From CASFRF01 sp031549345 (lineage in GTDB: Bacteria > Verrucomicrobiota > Lentisphaeria > Victivallales > Victivallaceae), in the NCBI GenBank assembly GCA_031549345.1, contig JAVBPY010000018.1, positions 1 to 53,529 on the forward strand: DNA of 53,529 nt. The letters are read 5' to 3'. Of this stretch, positions 40,732-50,000 are shown piece by piece. Position 1 is the first letter of the stretch. Every line of letters starts with the position of its first letter. Position numbers and translations under genes: made by a program. The notes under the pieces were generated by a model. The model worked only from the letters and a program-made list of their open reading frames with translations, was not told the origin of the DNA and searched no databases.

Positions 40732-41016
40732 GTGGAATTGAGCAGTACGGTATCGGTAGTCAACCAAAAAGGGCTGCATGCGCGCCCCGCGGCGATTTTG
40801 GTGAAAACCGCCACGCTTTTCACGTCGGAGATCCTCTTGGAAAAAGACGGGGAAACGGTGGATTGCAAAAGTCTCCTCAGTGTGCTGATGCTGGCCGCCG
40901 GCAAGGGCTCTCGCCTGCGCCTCCTTGTGGACGGCTGCGACGCAAAGCAAGCGGCAAGAACCATTGCGGAACTGTTCGCCACAGGTTTCGGCGAAAATGA
41001 ACCGATTAAAGAATGA
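40732..41016 (+). CDS. ptsH: Phosphocarrier protein HPr
   Basis: HPr passes phosphate from EI (the next gene) to PTS sugar permeases or regulators. The 94-residue product has the active-site VNQKGLHARPAAI, with the phospho-His, and CKSLLSVL, where Ser would be the HPr-kinase site. The start is a GTG at 40732, chosen because AGGAG lies 6 bases upstream; a TTG at 40717 is an upstream alternative without such a site. It overlaps ptsI by ATGA. No EII genes are near. Confidence 0.93.
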   Translation: MELSSTVSVVNQKGLHARPAAILVKTATLFTSEILLEKDGETVDCKSLLSVLMLAAGKGSRLRLLVDGCDAKQAARTIAELFATGFGENEPIKE

Positions 41017-42809
41017 CGCTCACTGAACGACCGGAAAAAAAACTCAAGGCGCTGCCGGTTTCCCCCGGGATTGCCATAGGTCGTGTCTGCCGTTTCGGCG
41101 GTGGAACATCGCGTTACGAAGATCCGGGCGAATCTCCGATTCTTCCGGAGGATGCGGAGTCCGAACTGGAACATTTCCGCCAGGCTCTGGACGACACGCG
41201 CAGGGAACTTGTGGAACTCCAGGAACAGTTGAAGTCCCGCCTGGAAACGGCGGAGGCGGATATTTTCGATGCGCACCTCCTGATTTTGACCGATGCGAAG
41301 TTAATTTCCGAGGTCGAAAATGGCGTGCGTACCCGTTTTCTGAACGCGGCCCATATTTTTTACACGGTCATTGAGCGCTATGTCGGCGTATTCAGCCAGA
41401 TGCAGGACGAATATTTGCGCGAACGCGCCATCGACATTCGCGATGTCGCATTCCGCGTTCTCGGGCACCTTAATGTTCACAAACATACGATTCTTCAACC
41501 GGATGATCGCCGCATCTTGGTGGCCGCCGATCTTACTCCCTCGGAAACCGCGCAGCTCGACCCGGCAAAAGTGCTCGGTTTCGTGCTGGAAAACGGGAGC
41601 GCGACCAGCCATACGGCGATTTTGGCGCGCTCCATGCGCCTTCCCGCGCTGGTCGGCGTAGGCCACGGCGCCCTCGAAGCGCTGACGGATTGCGACAGGC
41701 TGATTATCGACGGCTTTTCCGGGCGCTTGATCCTCAATCCGGAGCCGCGCACCGAAGAGGCGTACCGTGTCCGGGCGGAGGAAGCGGGCCGACTTCTCAC
41801 CTCGCTTCAGCGCGACGCGGAATTGGATGTGGAAACCATTGACGGTTTTCGCGTCGAACTTGCGTTGAATCTTGAAAGCGCGGATGCGCTCCCGGAAGTC
41901 AAAAAGGTCGGCGCAACGGGTATTGGTCTTTTCCGTACGGAATTTTTATACATCGGCAGTGCAACGCCGCCGGATGAAGAGACGCAGTTTGAAATCTACA
42001 AGTCGCTTCTGGTGGCGATGGAGGATCACCCGGTGGTGATTCGCACGCTCGATGCGGGTGGGGACAAATTACCCGGCTCGCTGCATCTTGCCACGGAGAT
42101 GAATCCGTTTCTCGGACTGCGCGGCATTCGGCTGTGTTTGCGGGAGCGCCGCGACCTTTTCCGGTGCCAACTGCGGGCATTGTTGCGCGCAGGCGTGTTC
42201 GGCAACCTGAAAGTGATGTTGCCGATGATTTCGGTGGTGGAAGAAATTTATGAAGTAAAGGCGCTGATCGCCGAGCTTTTGCGGGAATTGAATACGGAGG
42301 GAGTGTATTGCGTTTCGCGCCTCTCCCTCGGTGTAATGATCGAAACGCCCGCCGCGGTTCTCCAGGTGGAACGGATCGCCCAGCACGTCGATTTCCTGAG
42401 TATCGGGACCAACGATCTTCTGCAGTACACCATGGCGGCCGATCGCGGCAATGAACGTGTTGCGTATCTTCAGCAGATGGGGCATCCGCTCTTCCTCGGC
42501 ATGATCGACCGCTGCGCGCGTGCGGCGCACAAAAACCGCATATGGTGCGGTGTTTGCGGGCAGATGGCGGCCGATCCGTTCCTGACGCCGCTTCTTCTCG
42601 GAATGGGCATTCACGAATTGAGCATGGACCCAAGTTCGATTGCCCTGGTACGGCGTGTCGTCCGCGGTCTGCGGATGCACGAAGCCGTGGCCGCCGTGGC
42701 CGAGGCTCTTGAGTGCGAAAATGAAACCGCCGTCATGGAAGTCGCGCGCCGGCGCATTCGCGTCGCCGCGCCTGAAATCGAAAATCTCCTCGCCCAACAA
42801 GGGTCCTGA
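41013..42809 (+). CDS. ptsI: PTS enzyme I
   Basis: EI uses phosphoenolpyruvate to phosphorylate HPr. The 598-residue protein has the swivelling phosphohistidine domain with NGSATSHTAILARSM, the PEP-binding barrel with GIGLFRTEFLYI, TLDAGGDK, NPFLGLRGIRL and the C-terminal CGVCGQMA with the catalytic Cys. It overlaps ptsH by ATGA. The absence of sugar-specific EII genes in the window may mean a regulatory PTS branch or EII genes elsewhere. It ends convergent to ruvC. Confidence 0.96.
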   Translation: MTLTERPEKKLKALPVSPGIAIGRVCRFGGGTSRYEDPGESPILPEDAESELEHFRQALDDTRRELVELQEQLKSRLETAEADIFDAHLLILTDAKLISEVENGVRTRFLNAAHIFYTVIERYVGVFSQMQDEYLRERAIDIRDVAFRVLGHLNVHKHTILQPDDRRILVAADLTPSETAQLDPAKVLGFVLENGSATSHTAILARSMRLPALVGVGHGALEALTDCDRLIIDGFSGRLILNPEPRTEEAYRVRAEEAGRLLTSLQRDAELDVETIDGFRVELALNLESADALPEVKKVGATGIGLFRTEFLYIGSATPPDEETQFEIYKSLLVAMEDHPVVIRTLDAGGDKLPGSLHLATEMNPFLGLRGIRLCLRERRDLFRCQLRALLRAGVFGNLKVMLPMISVVEEIYEVKALIAELLRELNTEGVYCVSRLSLGVMIETPAAVLQVERIAQHVDFLSIGTNDLLQYTMAADRGNERVAYLQQMGHPLFLGMIDRCARAAHKNRIWCGVCGQMAADPFLTPLLLGMGIHELSMDPSSIALVRRVVRGLRMHEAVAAVAEALECENETAVMEVARRRIRVAAPEIENLLAQQGS

Positions 42810-42827
42810 GAAAATTTCCCTTTTTGC

Positions 42828-43337
42828 TTAGAGAGGCTTATCAAGGAGTTCCACGCCGCCGGAACGGATGGCGAGCTGTCCGTGGCAAATGGCGAGGGCG
42901 AGGGCGTCGGTGCTGTCCAGGGGAATTTGGTTGACGTCGATCCCGAGTTCGGCGGCCATCATCATGGCAACTTGCTCTTTGGTTGCGGCGCCGGAACCGA
43001 CGACTGAGCGCTTGGCGCTACGCGGGGAATAGGCATACGCCGCAACCCCCGCTTCCGCAAGCGCGGTCAGAATCGCGCCGCGCGCCATCCCCAGAATCAA
43101 TGCCGTGGCGGCATTTTTCCCGACAAACGGGGATTCCAAACTGGCGCAATCCGGCGCATACGCCCCGAGCAATTCACGTACGCCTCCGGCAATGCGCCGG
43201 AGGCATTCGCTGTGTGGAATCGAGGGTTTGTTGACGATCACGCCGCAATCGATGATCTCGAAACGCGCTGCGCTCTCCAGGCGGATCACGCCGTATCCGG
43301 TGGTTCGGATCGCGGGATCCAGCCCGAGGACGATCAT
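42828..43337 (-). CDS. ruvC: Holliday junction resolvase RuvC
   Basis: RuvC cuts Holliday junctions in recombination with RuvAB. The 169-residue protein has the acidic catalytic residues in LGLDPAIRTTGYG, SLESPFVGKNA and DSTDALALAICH. It follows yebC by 3 bases, the common bacterial yebC-ruvC pair; ruvA and ruvB are not next to it. Confidence 0.95.
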   Translation of the reverse strand: MIVLGLDPAIRTTGYGVIRLESAARFEIIDCGVIVNKPSIPHSECLRRIAGGVRELLGAYAPDCASLESPFVGKNAATALILGMARGAILTALAEAGVAAYAYSPRSAKRSVVGSGAATKEQVAMMMAAELGIDVNQIPLDSTDALALAICHGQLAIRSGGVELLDKPL

Positions 43338-43340
43338 GGG

Positions 43341-44099
43341 TTACTCTTCTTCCGCAAGCTGTTCGGCAATATCGTCGGCAATGTCGTAGTTGGAAGTAAC
43401 CATCTGGACGTCGTCGAGCTCCTCCAAACGGTCGATCAAACGGAGTACGCCGCGGGCGACGCCGAGTTCCTGGACTTCGCTCAGTGCTTCGGCGCGGCGG
43501 GTCTGCTCGGCTTCGTCCGGGGTGATGCCCGCGTCGTTCAAAGCCTGGAGAATGCCTTCGAAGAATTCCGGATCGGCCCAGAGATCCGCCATGCCGTCTT
43601 CCACTTGAATGTCGTTTACGCCGGCGTCGAGCACAAGGTCCATAAGTTTTTCTTCATCGGCCCATTCGCCGGAAACGACAAAATGCGCCTGACGCTTAAA
43701 AAGGCGCGCCACCGCGCCCGCACCCGCCATGTTGCCGTTGCAACGGTCGAACGCCAAACGCACTTCGCTGGCGGAACGGTTCCGGTTGTCGGTCAGGCAC
43801 TCGACCAGGACGGCGACGCCGCCGGGGCCGTAGCCTTCGTAGACGATTTCTTCAAAAATAACATCGCCAAGTTCGCCGGTGCCTTTTTTAATGGCCCGTT
43901 CGATGTTCACATTCGGCATATTCGCGCCGCGCGCGGCGATCAGGGCCGAACGAAGACGGGGGTTCGCGGAAGCGTCGCCCCCGCCCATTTTGGCCGCGAC
44001 CATGATTTCCTTGCCGATGCGCGAGAAAACCTTGCCTTTTTTCTTATCGGCAGCCGCCTTCTGGTGTTTGATGTTCGCCCATTTGCTGTGTCCGGCCAT
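43341..44099 (-). CDS. yebC: YebC/PmpR family protein
   Basis: The 252-residue protein starts MAGHSKWANIKHQKAAAD and keeps the family core (ARGANMPNVNIERAIKKG, YEGYGPGGVAVLVECLTDN). YebC-type proteins are described as transcriptional regulators or as factors helping ribosomes through proline stretches; the choice cannot be made here. AGGAGG lies 8 bases before the ATG. It is co-transcribed with ruvC from the promoter at 44143-44171. Confidence 0.94.
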   Translation of the reverse strand: MAGHSKWANIKHQKAAADKKKGKVFSRIGKEIMVAAKMGGGDASANPRLRSALIAARGANMPNVNIERAIKKGTGELGDVIFEEIVYEGYGPGGVAVLVECLTDNRNRSASEVRLAFDRCNGNMAGAGAVARLFKRQAHFVVSGEWADEEKLMDLVLDAGVNDIQVEDGMADLWADPEFFEGILQALNDAGITPDEAEQTRRAEALSEVQELGVARGVLRLIDRLEELDDVQMVTSNYDIADDIAEQLAEEE

Positions 44100-44142
44100 C
44101 GCGATTCCTCCTGCTATTCAAATTTATTTCCCGTATCTGCTT

Positions 44143-44171
44143 AAGATAGCGCGAAAAGTGCCGATTTTCAA
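44143..44171 (-). promoter_or_regulatory. Promoter of yebC-ruvC
   Basis: On the minus strand TTGAAA (44166-44171), 17 bp, TATCTT (44143-44148). Confidence 0.65.
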
Positions 44172-44189
44172 GCCATATCCATCGTTTTT

Positions 44190-45644
44190 CTATGGATTTT
44201 GGACGGTCATCTCCTCAAGGGGCATGTTCGCCTCCGCCTGATGTTCCGGCTGGATCATGCGGATATTCCGCCAATGCCCGGCCCGGAAGCGCCAGAGGAG
44301 CAACGTTCCCTCGATCACATAATAGAACGCGAGTACCGACCAGAATTCACGGACGCCAAGGGGATAAATTTGCGTGTAAAGAATGGAAAGCGGCACAAGG
44401 AGTCCCCATGCGCAGCATGAACTGATCAACAAAATCGCCTGTGTATCCCCTGCCCCGCGCAGCGCTCCCATGAAAACGAATTTGACCGCGTCAAAGCTGT
44501 TGAACAATACCGCCAGGAGGAAAATCCAGCGGACATGGCCGACGACGCGGGCGAACTCGGCGGGGTCCCCTTCGTTCGGCCGGAACATTTCCGCCAACGC
44601 CTCCGGGAAGGCCGTATAGACAATCGCGCCGAGGAGCATATAGAGCGCGCTGATCCGCCACGTCCGGTAGGCGACGCGGTTGGCGATGTTGTGCCGTGCC
44701 CGTCCGATGTACTGCCCCACGACAATCGACGACGCGTCGGAAAGGCCGAGGAGCGGAATAAAGAAGATGTTGTTCACCGACAACGCGATGACCGTAGCCA
44801 CAAGCGCCTCTTTTCCCAACGAGGCGATCAGGAAGGAAACCAACGCGAAAGAGCCCACGTCGAAGAATGTCTGCAACCCGGAAGGCGCGCCGTAGACGAA
44901 AATCTTTTTCACGTACTCCCAACTTGCATTCCACCGTTTCCGCGTCGGGTATTCCGCTTGATCCTGCCACAGGAACCAAAATATGACACAGGACATGGAA
45001 AACGCACAGCAAAGCGAAGTTGCGATTCCCGCGCCGTAGATCCCCATTTCAGGGATGCCCCACTTCCCGAAGATGAATGCGTAATCCAATCCGATGTTCA
45101 GCACGCACCCCGCCACATTGATGATCGCGACGGGAATTGTTTTCCCGCGTCCGCTGAAGAACGCGAAAAAAGGCGCGGCGAAACAGACGAAAACACCGCT
45201 CGGCAACAACCCGGAGAAGTATCTCCATTCCTGGGCGAGGAGTTCCGGCCGTTGAGCAAAGGAATGCATGATCTCGTACCCGATTAGCGGAAGGGCGAAG
45301 GTGATGAACAACCCGGCCATCGCCGCGAGGAAAACGCCGGAACCGACGACTTTGAGCACCTCCTCCTTCCGTCCCGCCCCCGTAAGCTGTGCGATGAGCG
45401 CGGAGGAGAAGTTGCATGTTACCATGAAGAAGCAAAACAACGTAAAGTATAAAATTCCCGCGGGAAGCGACGCGGCCACATCCTCACTGGAATAGTTCGC
45501 CAGGAACATACGGTCCGCGAATTGCATGACCGAGTGGCTCGCAGACATAATGATAAGCGGATACGCTACCTTCAGGATCGTCAGATACCCGCCGTGTCCG
45601 TAAATGCTGCGCGTGCCCCAGAATGAATTAAAAATCTTCCACAT
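44190..45644 (-). CDS. MATE family efflux transporter
   Basis: The 484-residue polytopic membrane protein shows about twelve hydrophobic helices and MATE-type features: AYPLIIMSASHSVMQFADRM near the start, the central VLNIGLDYAFIFG and QTFFDVGSFALVSFLIASLG, and LRGAGDTQAILLIS in the second half. MATE pumps export drugs or metabolites in exchange for Na+ or H+. The ATG at 45644 has AGGAGAGG about 7 bases upstream. Its promoter (45680-45707) is embedded in the terminator-like hairpin of uxuA. Confidence 0.9.
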   Translation of the reverse strand: MWKIFNSFWGTRSIYGHGGYLTILKVAYPLIIMSASHSVMQFADRMFLANYSSEDVAASLPAGILYFTLFCFFMVTCNFSSALIAQLTGAGRKEEVLKVVGSGVFLAAMAGLFITFALPLIGYEIMHSFAQRPELLAQEWRYFSGLLPSGVFVCFAAPFFAFFSGRGKTIPVAIINVAGCVLNIGLDYAFIFGKWGIPEMGIYGAGIATSLCCAFSMSCVIFWFLWQDQAEYPTRKRWNASWEYVKKIFVYGAPSGLQTFFDVGSFALVSFLIASLGKEALVATVIALSVNNIFFIPLLGLSDASSIVVGQYIGRARHNIANRVAYRTWRISALYMLLGAIVYTAFPEALAEMFRPNEGDPAEFARVVGHVRWIFLLAVLFNSFDAVKFVFMGALRGAGDTQAILLISSCCAWGLLVPLSILYTQIYPLGVREFWSVLAFYYVIEGTLLLWRFRAGHWRNIRMIQPEHQAEANMPLEEMTVQNP

Positions 45645-45661
45645 GAATGCCTCTCCTAAAA

Positions 45662-45698
45662 TAAAAAACGGGAACACGTACTATAGCACGGTTCCCGT
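45662..45698 (-). terminator. Terminator of uxuA
   Basis: ACGGGAAC (45668-45675) pairs with GTTCCCGT (45691-45698). On the minus strand the hairpin is followed by six T and more T-rich sequence. The spacer contains the -10 of the MATE promoter. Confidence 0.75.
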
Positions 45699-45707
45699 CT
45701 TTTTCAA
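45680..45707 (-). promoter_or_regulatory. Promoter of the MATE gene inside the uxuA terminator
   Basis: On the minus strand TTGAAA (45702-45707), 16 bp, TATAGT (45680-45685). The -35 lies just before the hairpin and the -10 lies in its loop. Confidence 0.5.
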
Positions 45708-45719
45708 TGTTCCGTTTTT

Positions 45720-46943
45720 TTAAACGGGGAACATCTCGCGCGGACAATCCTCCGGGAAACAGGAACGCATGATGCCGCGTTCGAGTCCGCGAAGCTCCGC
45801 CAGACCGCGCATGCGGCCAAGCGCATGGTAGCCCGGGTTGGGGTTCGACGGCTTCCCGAGATCGTCCATGATGTCGTGTCCGTGGTCCGGGCGGATGGGG
45901 AGGCGCCAGTCGGCGCGTCCTTCGCGTTTGCGCCGGATTTGTTCGGCGCAAAGGGCTTTCACCAATTCGTACATGTCGACGCGGCCGCCGAGGTGGCCCG
46001 CCTCGTAAAAGTCGCCGTTCGGCTCGATCTTTGTGCTGCGGAGGTGGAGGAATCCCACGCGCGGCGCACAAGCCTTGAACATTTCAACCAAATCGTTCTG
46101 CGGCCCGGCGCTGAAACTCCCGGCGCAGAAACAAACGCCGTTGGCGGGGGAATCGACCATTTTCAAGAGTTTCGCCACATCTTCTTTGTTGCTGAAAATG
46201 CGCGGCAGTCCGAGGATCGAACGCGGCGGATCGTCCGGATGGATGACGAGGCGGCAGCCGCACTCCTCCGCCGTCGGGACAACCGCGTTCAGGAAGGCGC
46301 GGAGATTGTCTTCGAGCTGTTCACGGGTGAAGCCAGCGTAGCGGGCGAGCATGGCGCGGATGTCTTCGAGGGTAACGCCTTTGAAGCCGGGAAAATTGTC
46401 GATGATTCCGCGCGTTAGACTTTCGCGTTCGGCGGTGCTCAAGGAATCGAAATAGGCTTTGGCCTCGGCGACGGTAGCGCTGTCGTAGTCGTTTTCCGCG
46501 CCGGGACGTTGGAGGATGAACAACTCAAACGCGGCGAAGGTAATTTTGCTGAAATACAACGTGGTCGCCCCGTCGGGAAGACGATGGTGGAGATCGGTGC
46601 GGACCCAGTCGAGAACGGGCATGAAATTGTAGGTAATAATCCGGGGACCGTTCACCGCGGCGAGATTCCGGATGGACTGCCGGTAATTTTCAAAGTACTT
46701 TTCCCGCGTCGGCGCGCCGGTTTTGATGTCTTCGTGGACGGGCAGACTCTCGATGACGCTCCACGTCAGTCCCGCATCGGAAACGATCTTCATCCGCTCG
46801 GCGATGGCTTCCTTGCTCCAGACCTCTCCGTAGGGAATCTGGTGCAGCGATGTAACCACACCGGTGGCCCCGGCCTGGCGGATGTGCGACAACGGCACCG
46901 GATCGTTCGGTCCGTACCAACGGAATGTTTCTTCAAAAAGCAT
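45720..46943 (-). CDS. uxuA: Mannonate dehydratase
   Basis: UxuA dehydrates D-mannonate to 2-keto-3-deoxygluconate in glucuronate breakdown. The 407-residue protein shows the family pattern: GATGVVTSLHQIPYGEVW near the start, VIESLPVHEDIK, the metal-site stretch CRLVIHPDDPP, CFCAGSFSAGPQND, and FLHLRSTK, with the end RPDHGHDIMDD. Metal ligands are His, Asp and Cys within these motifs. It is monocistronic with its own promoter and terminator. Other hexuronate genes are not in the window. Confidence 0.95.
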   Translation of the reverse strand: MLFEETFRWYGPNDPVPLSHIRQAGATGVVTSLHQIPYGEVWSKEAIAERMKIVSDAGLTWSVIESLPVHEDIKTGAPTREKYFENYRQSIRNLAAVNGPRIITYNFMPVLDWVRTDLHHRLPDGATTLYFSKITFAAFELFILQRPGAENDYDSATVAEAKAYFDSLSTAERESLTRGIIDNFPGFKGVTLEDIRAMLARYAGFTREQLEDNLRAFLNAVVPTAEECGCRLVIHPDDPPRSILGLPRIFSNKEDVAKLLKMVDSPANGVCFCAGSFSAGPQNDLVEMFKACAPRVGFLHLRSTKIEPNGDFYEAGHLGGRVDMYELVKALCAEQIRRKREGRADWRLPIRPDHGHDIMDDLGKPSNPNPGYHALGRMRGLAELRGLERGIMRSCFPEDCPREMFPV

Positions 46944-46965
46944 GGGGTACTCCTGTATTTTTTAT

Positions 46966-46994
46966 ACTATACTCCAACTTTACAAAGAATACAA
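46966..46994 (-). promoter_or_regulatory. Promoter of uxuA
   Basis: On the minus strand TTGTAT (46989-46994), 17 bp, TATAGT (46966-46971); ribosome binding site AGGAG before the ATG. Confidence 0.6.
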
Positions 46995-47000
46995 CCGCAT

Positions 47001-47033
47001 AAAGAAAGGGAGCCGGAACTTCTTCCGGCTCCC
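47001..47033 (-). terminator. Terminator of the GntR/pseudopilin/CBM9-propeller operon
   Basis: GGGAGCCGGAA (47008-47018) pairs with TTCCGGCTCCC (47023-47033), loop CTTC. On the minus strand a TTTCTTT tail follows. Confidence 0.85.
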
Positions 47034-47052
47034 CAAGAATCAAACGGCACTT

Positions 47053-50000
47053 TTATTTCGCCAGTGTGATTTCCGTCCAGCGGTCCGGGCTTAGCTTCGA
47101 CTCCATCGGAAGATCGCTGACCAAGTTGGTGTCCGCGTTGGCATAGTAGACGCGCGCGGTGTTAATCTGACCGGGCTCGTCCGAGAGGATGAACCCGGCG
47201 TCGCCGCGCATCTTCATTCCCGCGTCGGCTTTCATGCCGAGGGCGTTCCAGGGGACTTCCAGTTGTACAACGTAATTATCCGAACCCTTCTTGACCTGGA
47301 TCTTCGCTTCCGGCAGGATTTTAACCTGGTCGAACACGATGGTGGTTACCGGCGACTGGTAGTGCCCCTTCTCCGAGGCCGGAGCGTCTTGGGAAATTTG
47401 CTTCATCAACACCGCCACCGGCTTGCCGTTGAAAGGGGCAGCCAGAAGACGGAAATCGCCTTCCTCCGCCGTTCGTTTTGAATTGCCGGAGGGACTCAGC
47501 TGCAAATCGACACAGTCGCCTGTTTTGAACAACTGGCGGAAATCCTGCCCGCCGTTTTTCCACGGCGACGGATCGCGCACCGCGAATAGGACATACAGTG
47601 TCTGTTCGTTCCAGGCTAACTTGCATTCGCCGGTTACAGGCTGTCCTTCGCGGACAATCTTCATCGCCGGAATTTTGTTCCAATCCGGGAGCTTTTCCGC
47701 GCGGAGAACGGTGTAAGGCGACACTTTGCCCTTGGCGGCCAAGCGCGCGGCATTGTCGCGGTCGGCCTCGACGAGTTTGGCGGAATCGACTGTAACCGAC
47801 GGCGCATTGAAACGCCGGATCGTATCAAGTCCGCGTACCGTGGTTACGCTGCTCGCGGTTCCGGCGTTGCCGCATGTCAAGCGTACCACGCCATCGTTCT
47901 GGCGGCCGATCCAGCCGTTGAACGGCTCGGAACCCATGGTGAAAATGTTGAAGGGCATCTTCCGCAATTGTTCTTCGTCGGCCGGGAGCGCCGAACCGGG
48001 GAGGCGGCAGTCGCGGAACATGCTTCCGACAAATAACCCGTCGGTCGTAAGATAGAAGTCCTGTCCAAGGTTGCCGCGGAGCATGAAGACATCGCCGCCA
48101 TCACCGCATTTCGACACAACGCCGGCCACCTTCAAGGGACCGATCAGAAGCCCCGGCTTTGGCATTGTAGCCCGGTGCGAACCGTGAACGCCATGGAAGA
48201 AACTCGGGTATGTCCAATTGAGCTTTCCGGTTGTTTTATCCACACCGGCAAGCTCCGTTGGCTTTCCCGGTCGTGCGAGCGAAACAATCAGGTCTTTGCC
48301 GCCCGGAACCGGAACAATCTCGCGGTTGCGCAACGGAGAAACAAACGTGAGCCCGGCTTTGCCGTAAACCGGCGCGCCGTTCGCAAGGTAGGAAACGGGC
48401 GTATAACAGCCGATTCCATTGTCATTGCCTCCCCAGATCGTCAGTTTTTCCGCATCCATGCGCTGGCCCCAGCCGCCATTGAGGGGTACGCCCGGGACGC
48501 CGATCTGTTTGTCCGTGCTCTTCCGGGCGGCCGCAACGATTTCACATTCGGCGCGTTGGACCAGGCCGTCGCCGTTTTTATCGCTCCAGATCGCCACATC
48601 GTAGGGATCGAGTCCGGCGAATTCCTCGGCAACCTTACCCAGAACTTTGCCGTGCTGCCCGAGGACCCCCGAGAGTTGGCCGACAGGAACAATCGCCGCA
48701 ACAGGCCGCCATGCGCCGTTGTCGCTCATAAAAAGCTTATGGCCGATCCAGTAATAATACGGAGGCACATAATAGTACTCGCGCTCCTCGCCGGAGGCCT
48801 TGCTTTTGAAGATATGGCCCATGGAATGCGTGCTCGGATCGAGTGTGAAGGTGATCCCCTGCCCCGGCTCGGGATTCCAAAGGACACGGGACATGTGCCA
48901 GTCGCGCTTGTTGTAGTCGATCTTCATCTCATTGGGGCCGAAGAACGCGCGCCCGGCCTCGGTATCGTGCAGGAACCCGCCGCTTCCAGCGTACCCGGTG
49001 TTGCCGACGTATTCCCGCGCGAGTTTTCCGTCCTTTCCCCAGACTGAAACGCGGCGCGGGAAGTCGGTGTACTCGGCCGTCCAGACCCGTCCGTCGCCGC
49101 CGACAGCGACGGCGCTCATCTCGCGCATCGCCTCGCGGTCGAATTCGCCCATGCGGGCGCGGCCACCGCGCTTCCCGTACATGGAAATTTGTTTGCCGGA
49201 ACGGTCGAACTTCTTAATTTGCATATCTTTGCCGTGGTCGGCAATGACGAAGTTTCCATCGGCGTCAAGGGCCAGCGCCGTGGGAATTCCCGGCGCCGGC
49301 GCAAGTTCGACCGCGCGGGTTTTGCCTGTGCCGACATCGAGTGCCGTGAGCTTGTTTTCGACAAAGAAGAACGCCTCTTTTCCGTTATAGGCCAATGGGG
49401 TGCGTTCGTCCCCGTCCGGAGCATGCGGCAGACCGGAGGCCGCGTCGATTGTGCTTGCATTCGGTGCGAACGCCTGCGCTGAAACTAAGAACTCTTTTTT
49501 GAGCGCGGCGCTTGTACCGTCGAACAGTGCAATTTTTCCGGTATTGAGCACGGCCACGAAGTCCTCCGGCCCCGCCACCAATACGCGGGTGTAACGGTCG
49601 TCGCCGAGAAGCTCCTTCTGCGGAAGCGGCAACGGACGCTCCTTGCCATTCAATATAAACGGAGCGTATTTGCCTGTTTTGGCATCGAAGCGCATCAGAT
49701 AACGGCTCTTGTCCGTCCAATGATTCGGGTCCGTGTAGACGTATTTTTCGTTGGCCGTCATGGCGTTGGTCGCGCGGTGCGAGCTCCAGAGCTTCTTGCC
49801 GTCGGGTCCGACGGCGAAAAGGCCGACACCTCCCTCTACAACACGGCAGGAAATCACCATATTATCGCCGGAACGCGCCAGAAACTCCGGACGTGTGTGG
49901 TCCGCGGCCCATGCGCCTTTGCCGTCCGGTGTGCTCCACGGCGGCGTGCCGGGGCTGTAAAAACTCATCACATAGCTGGAGGTGAGCTTTCCGGCGACGA

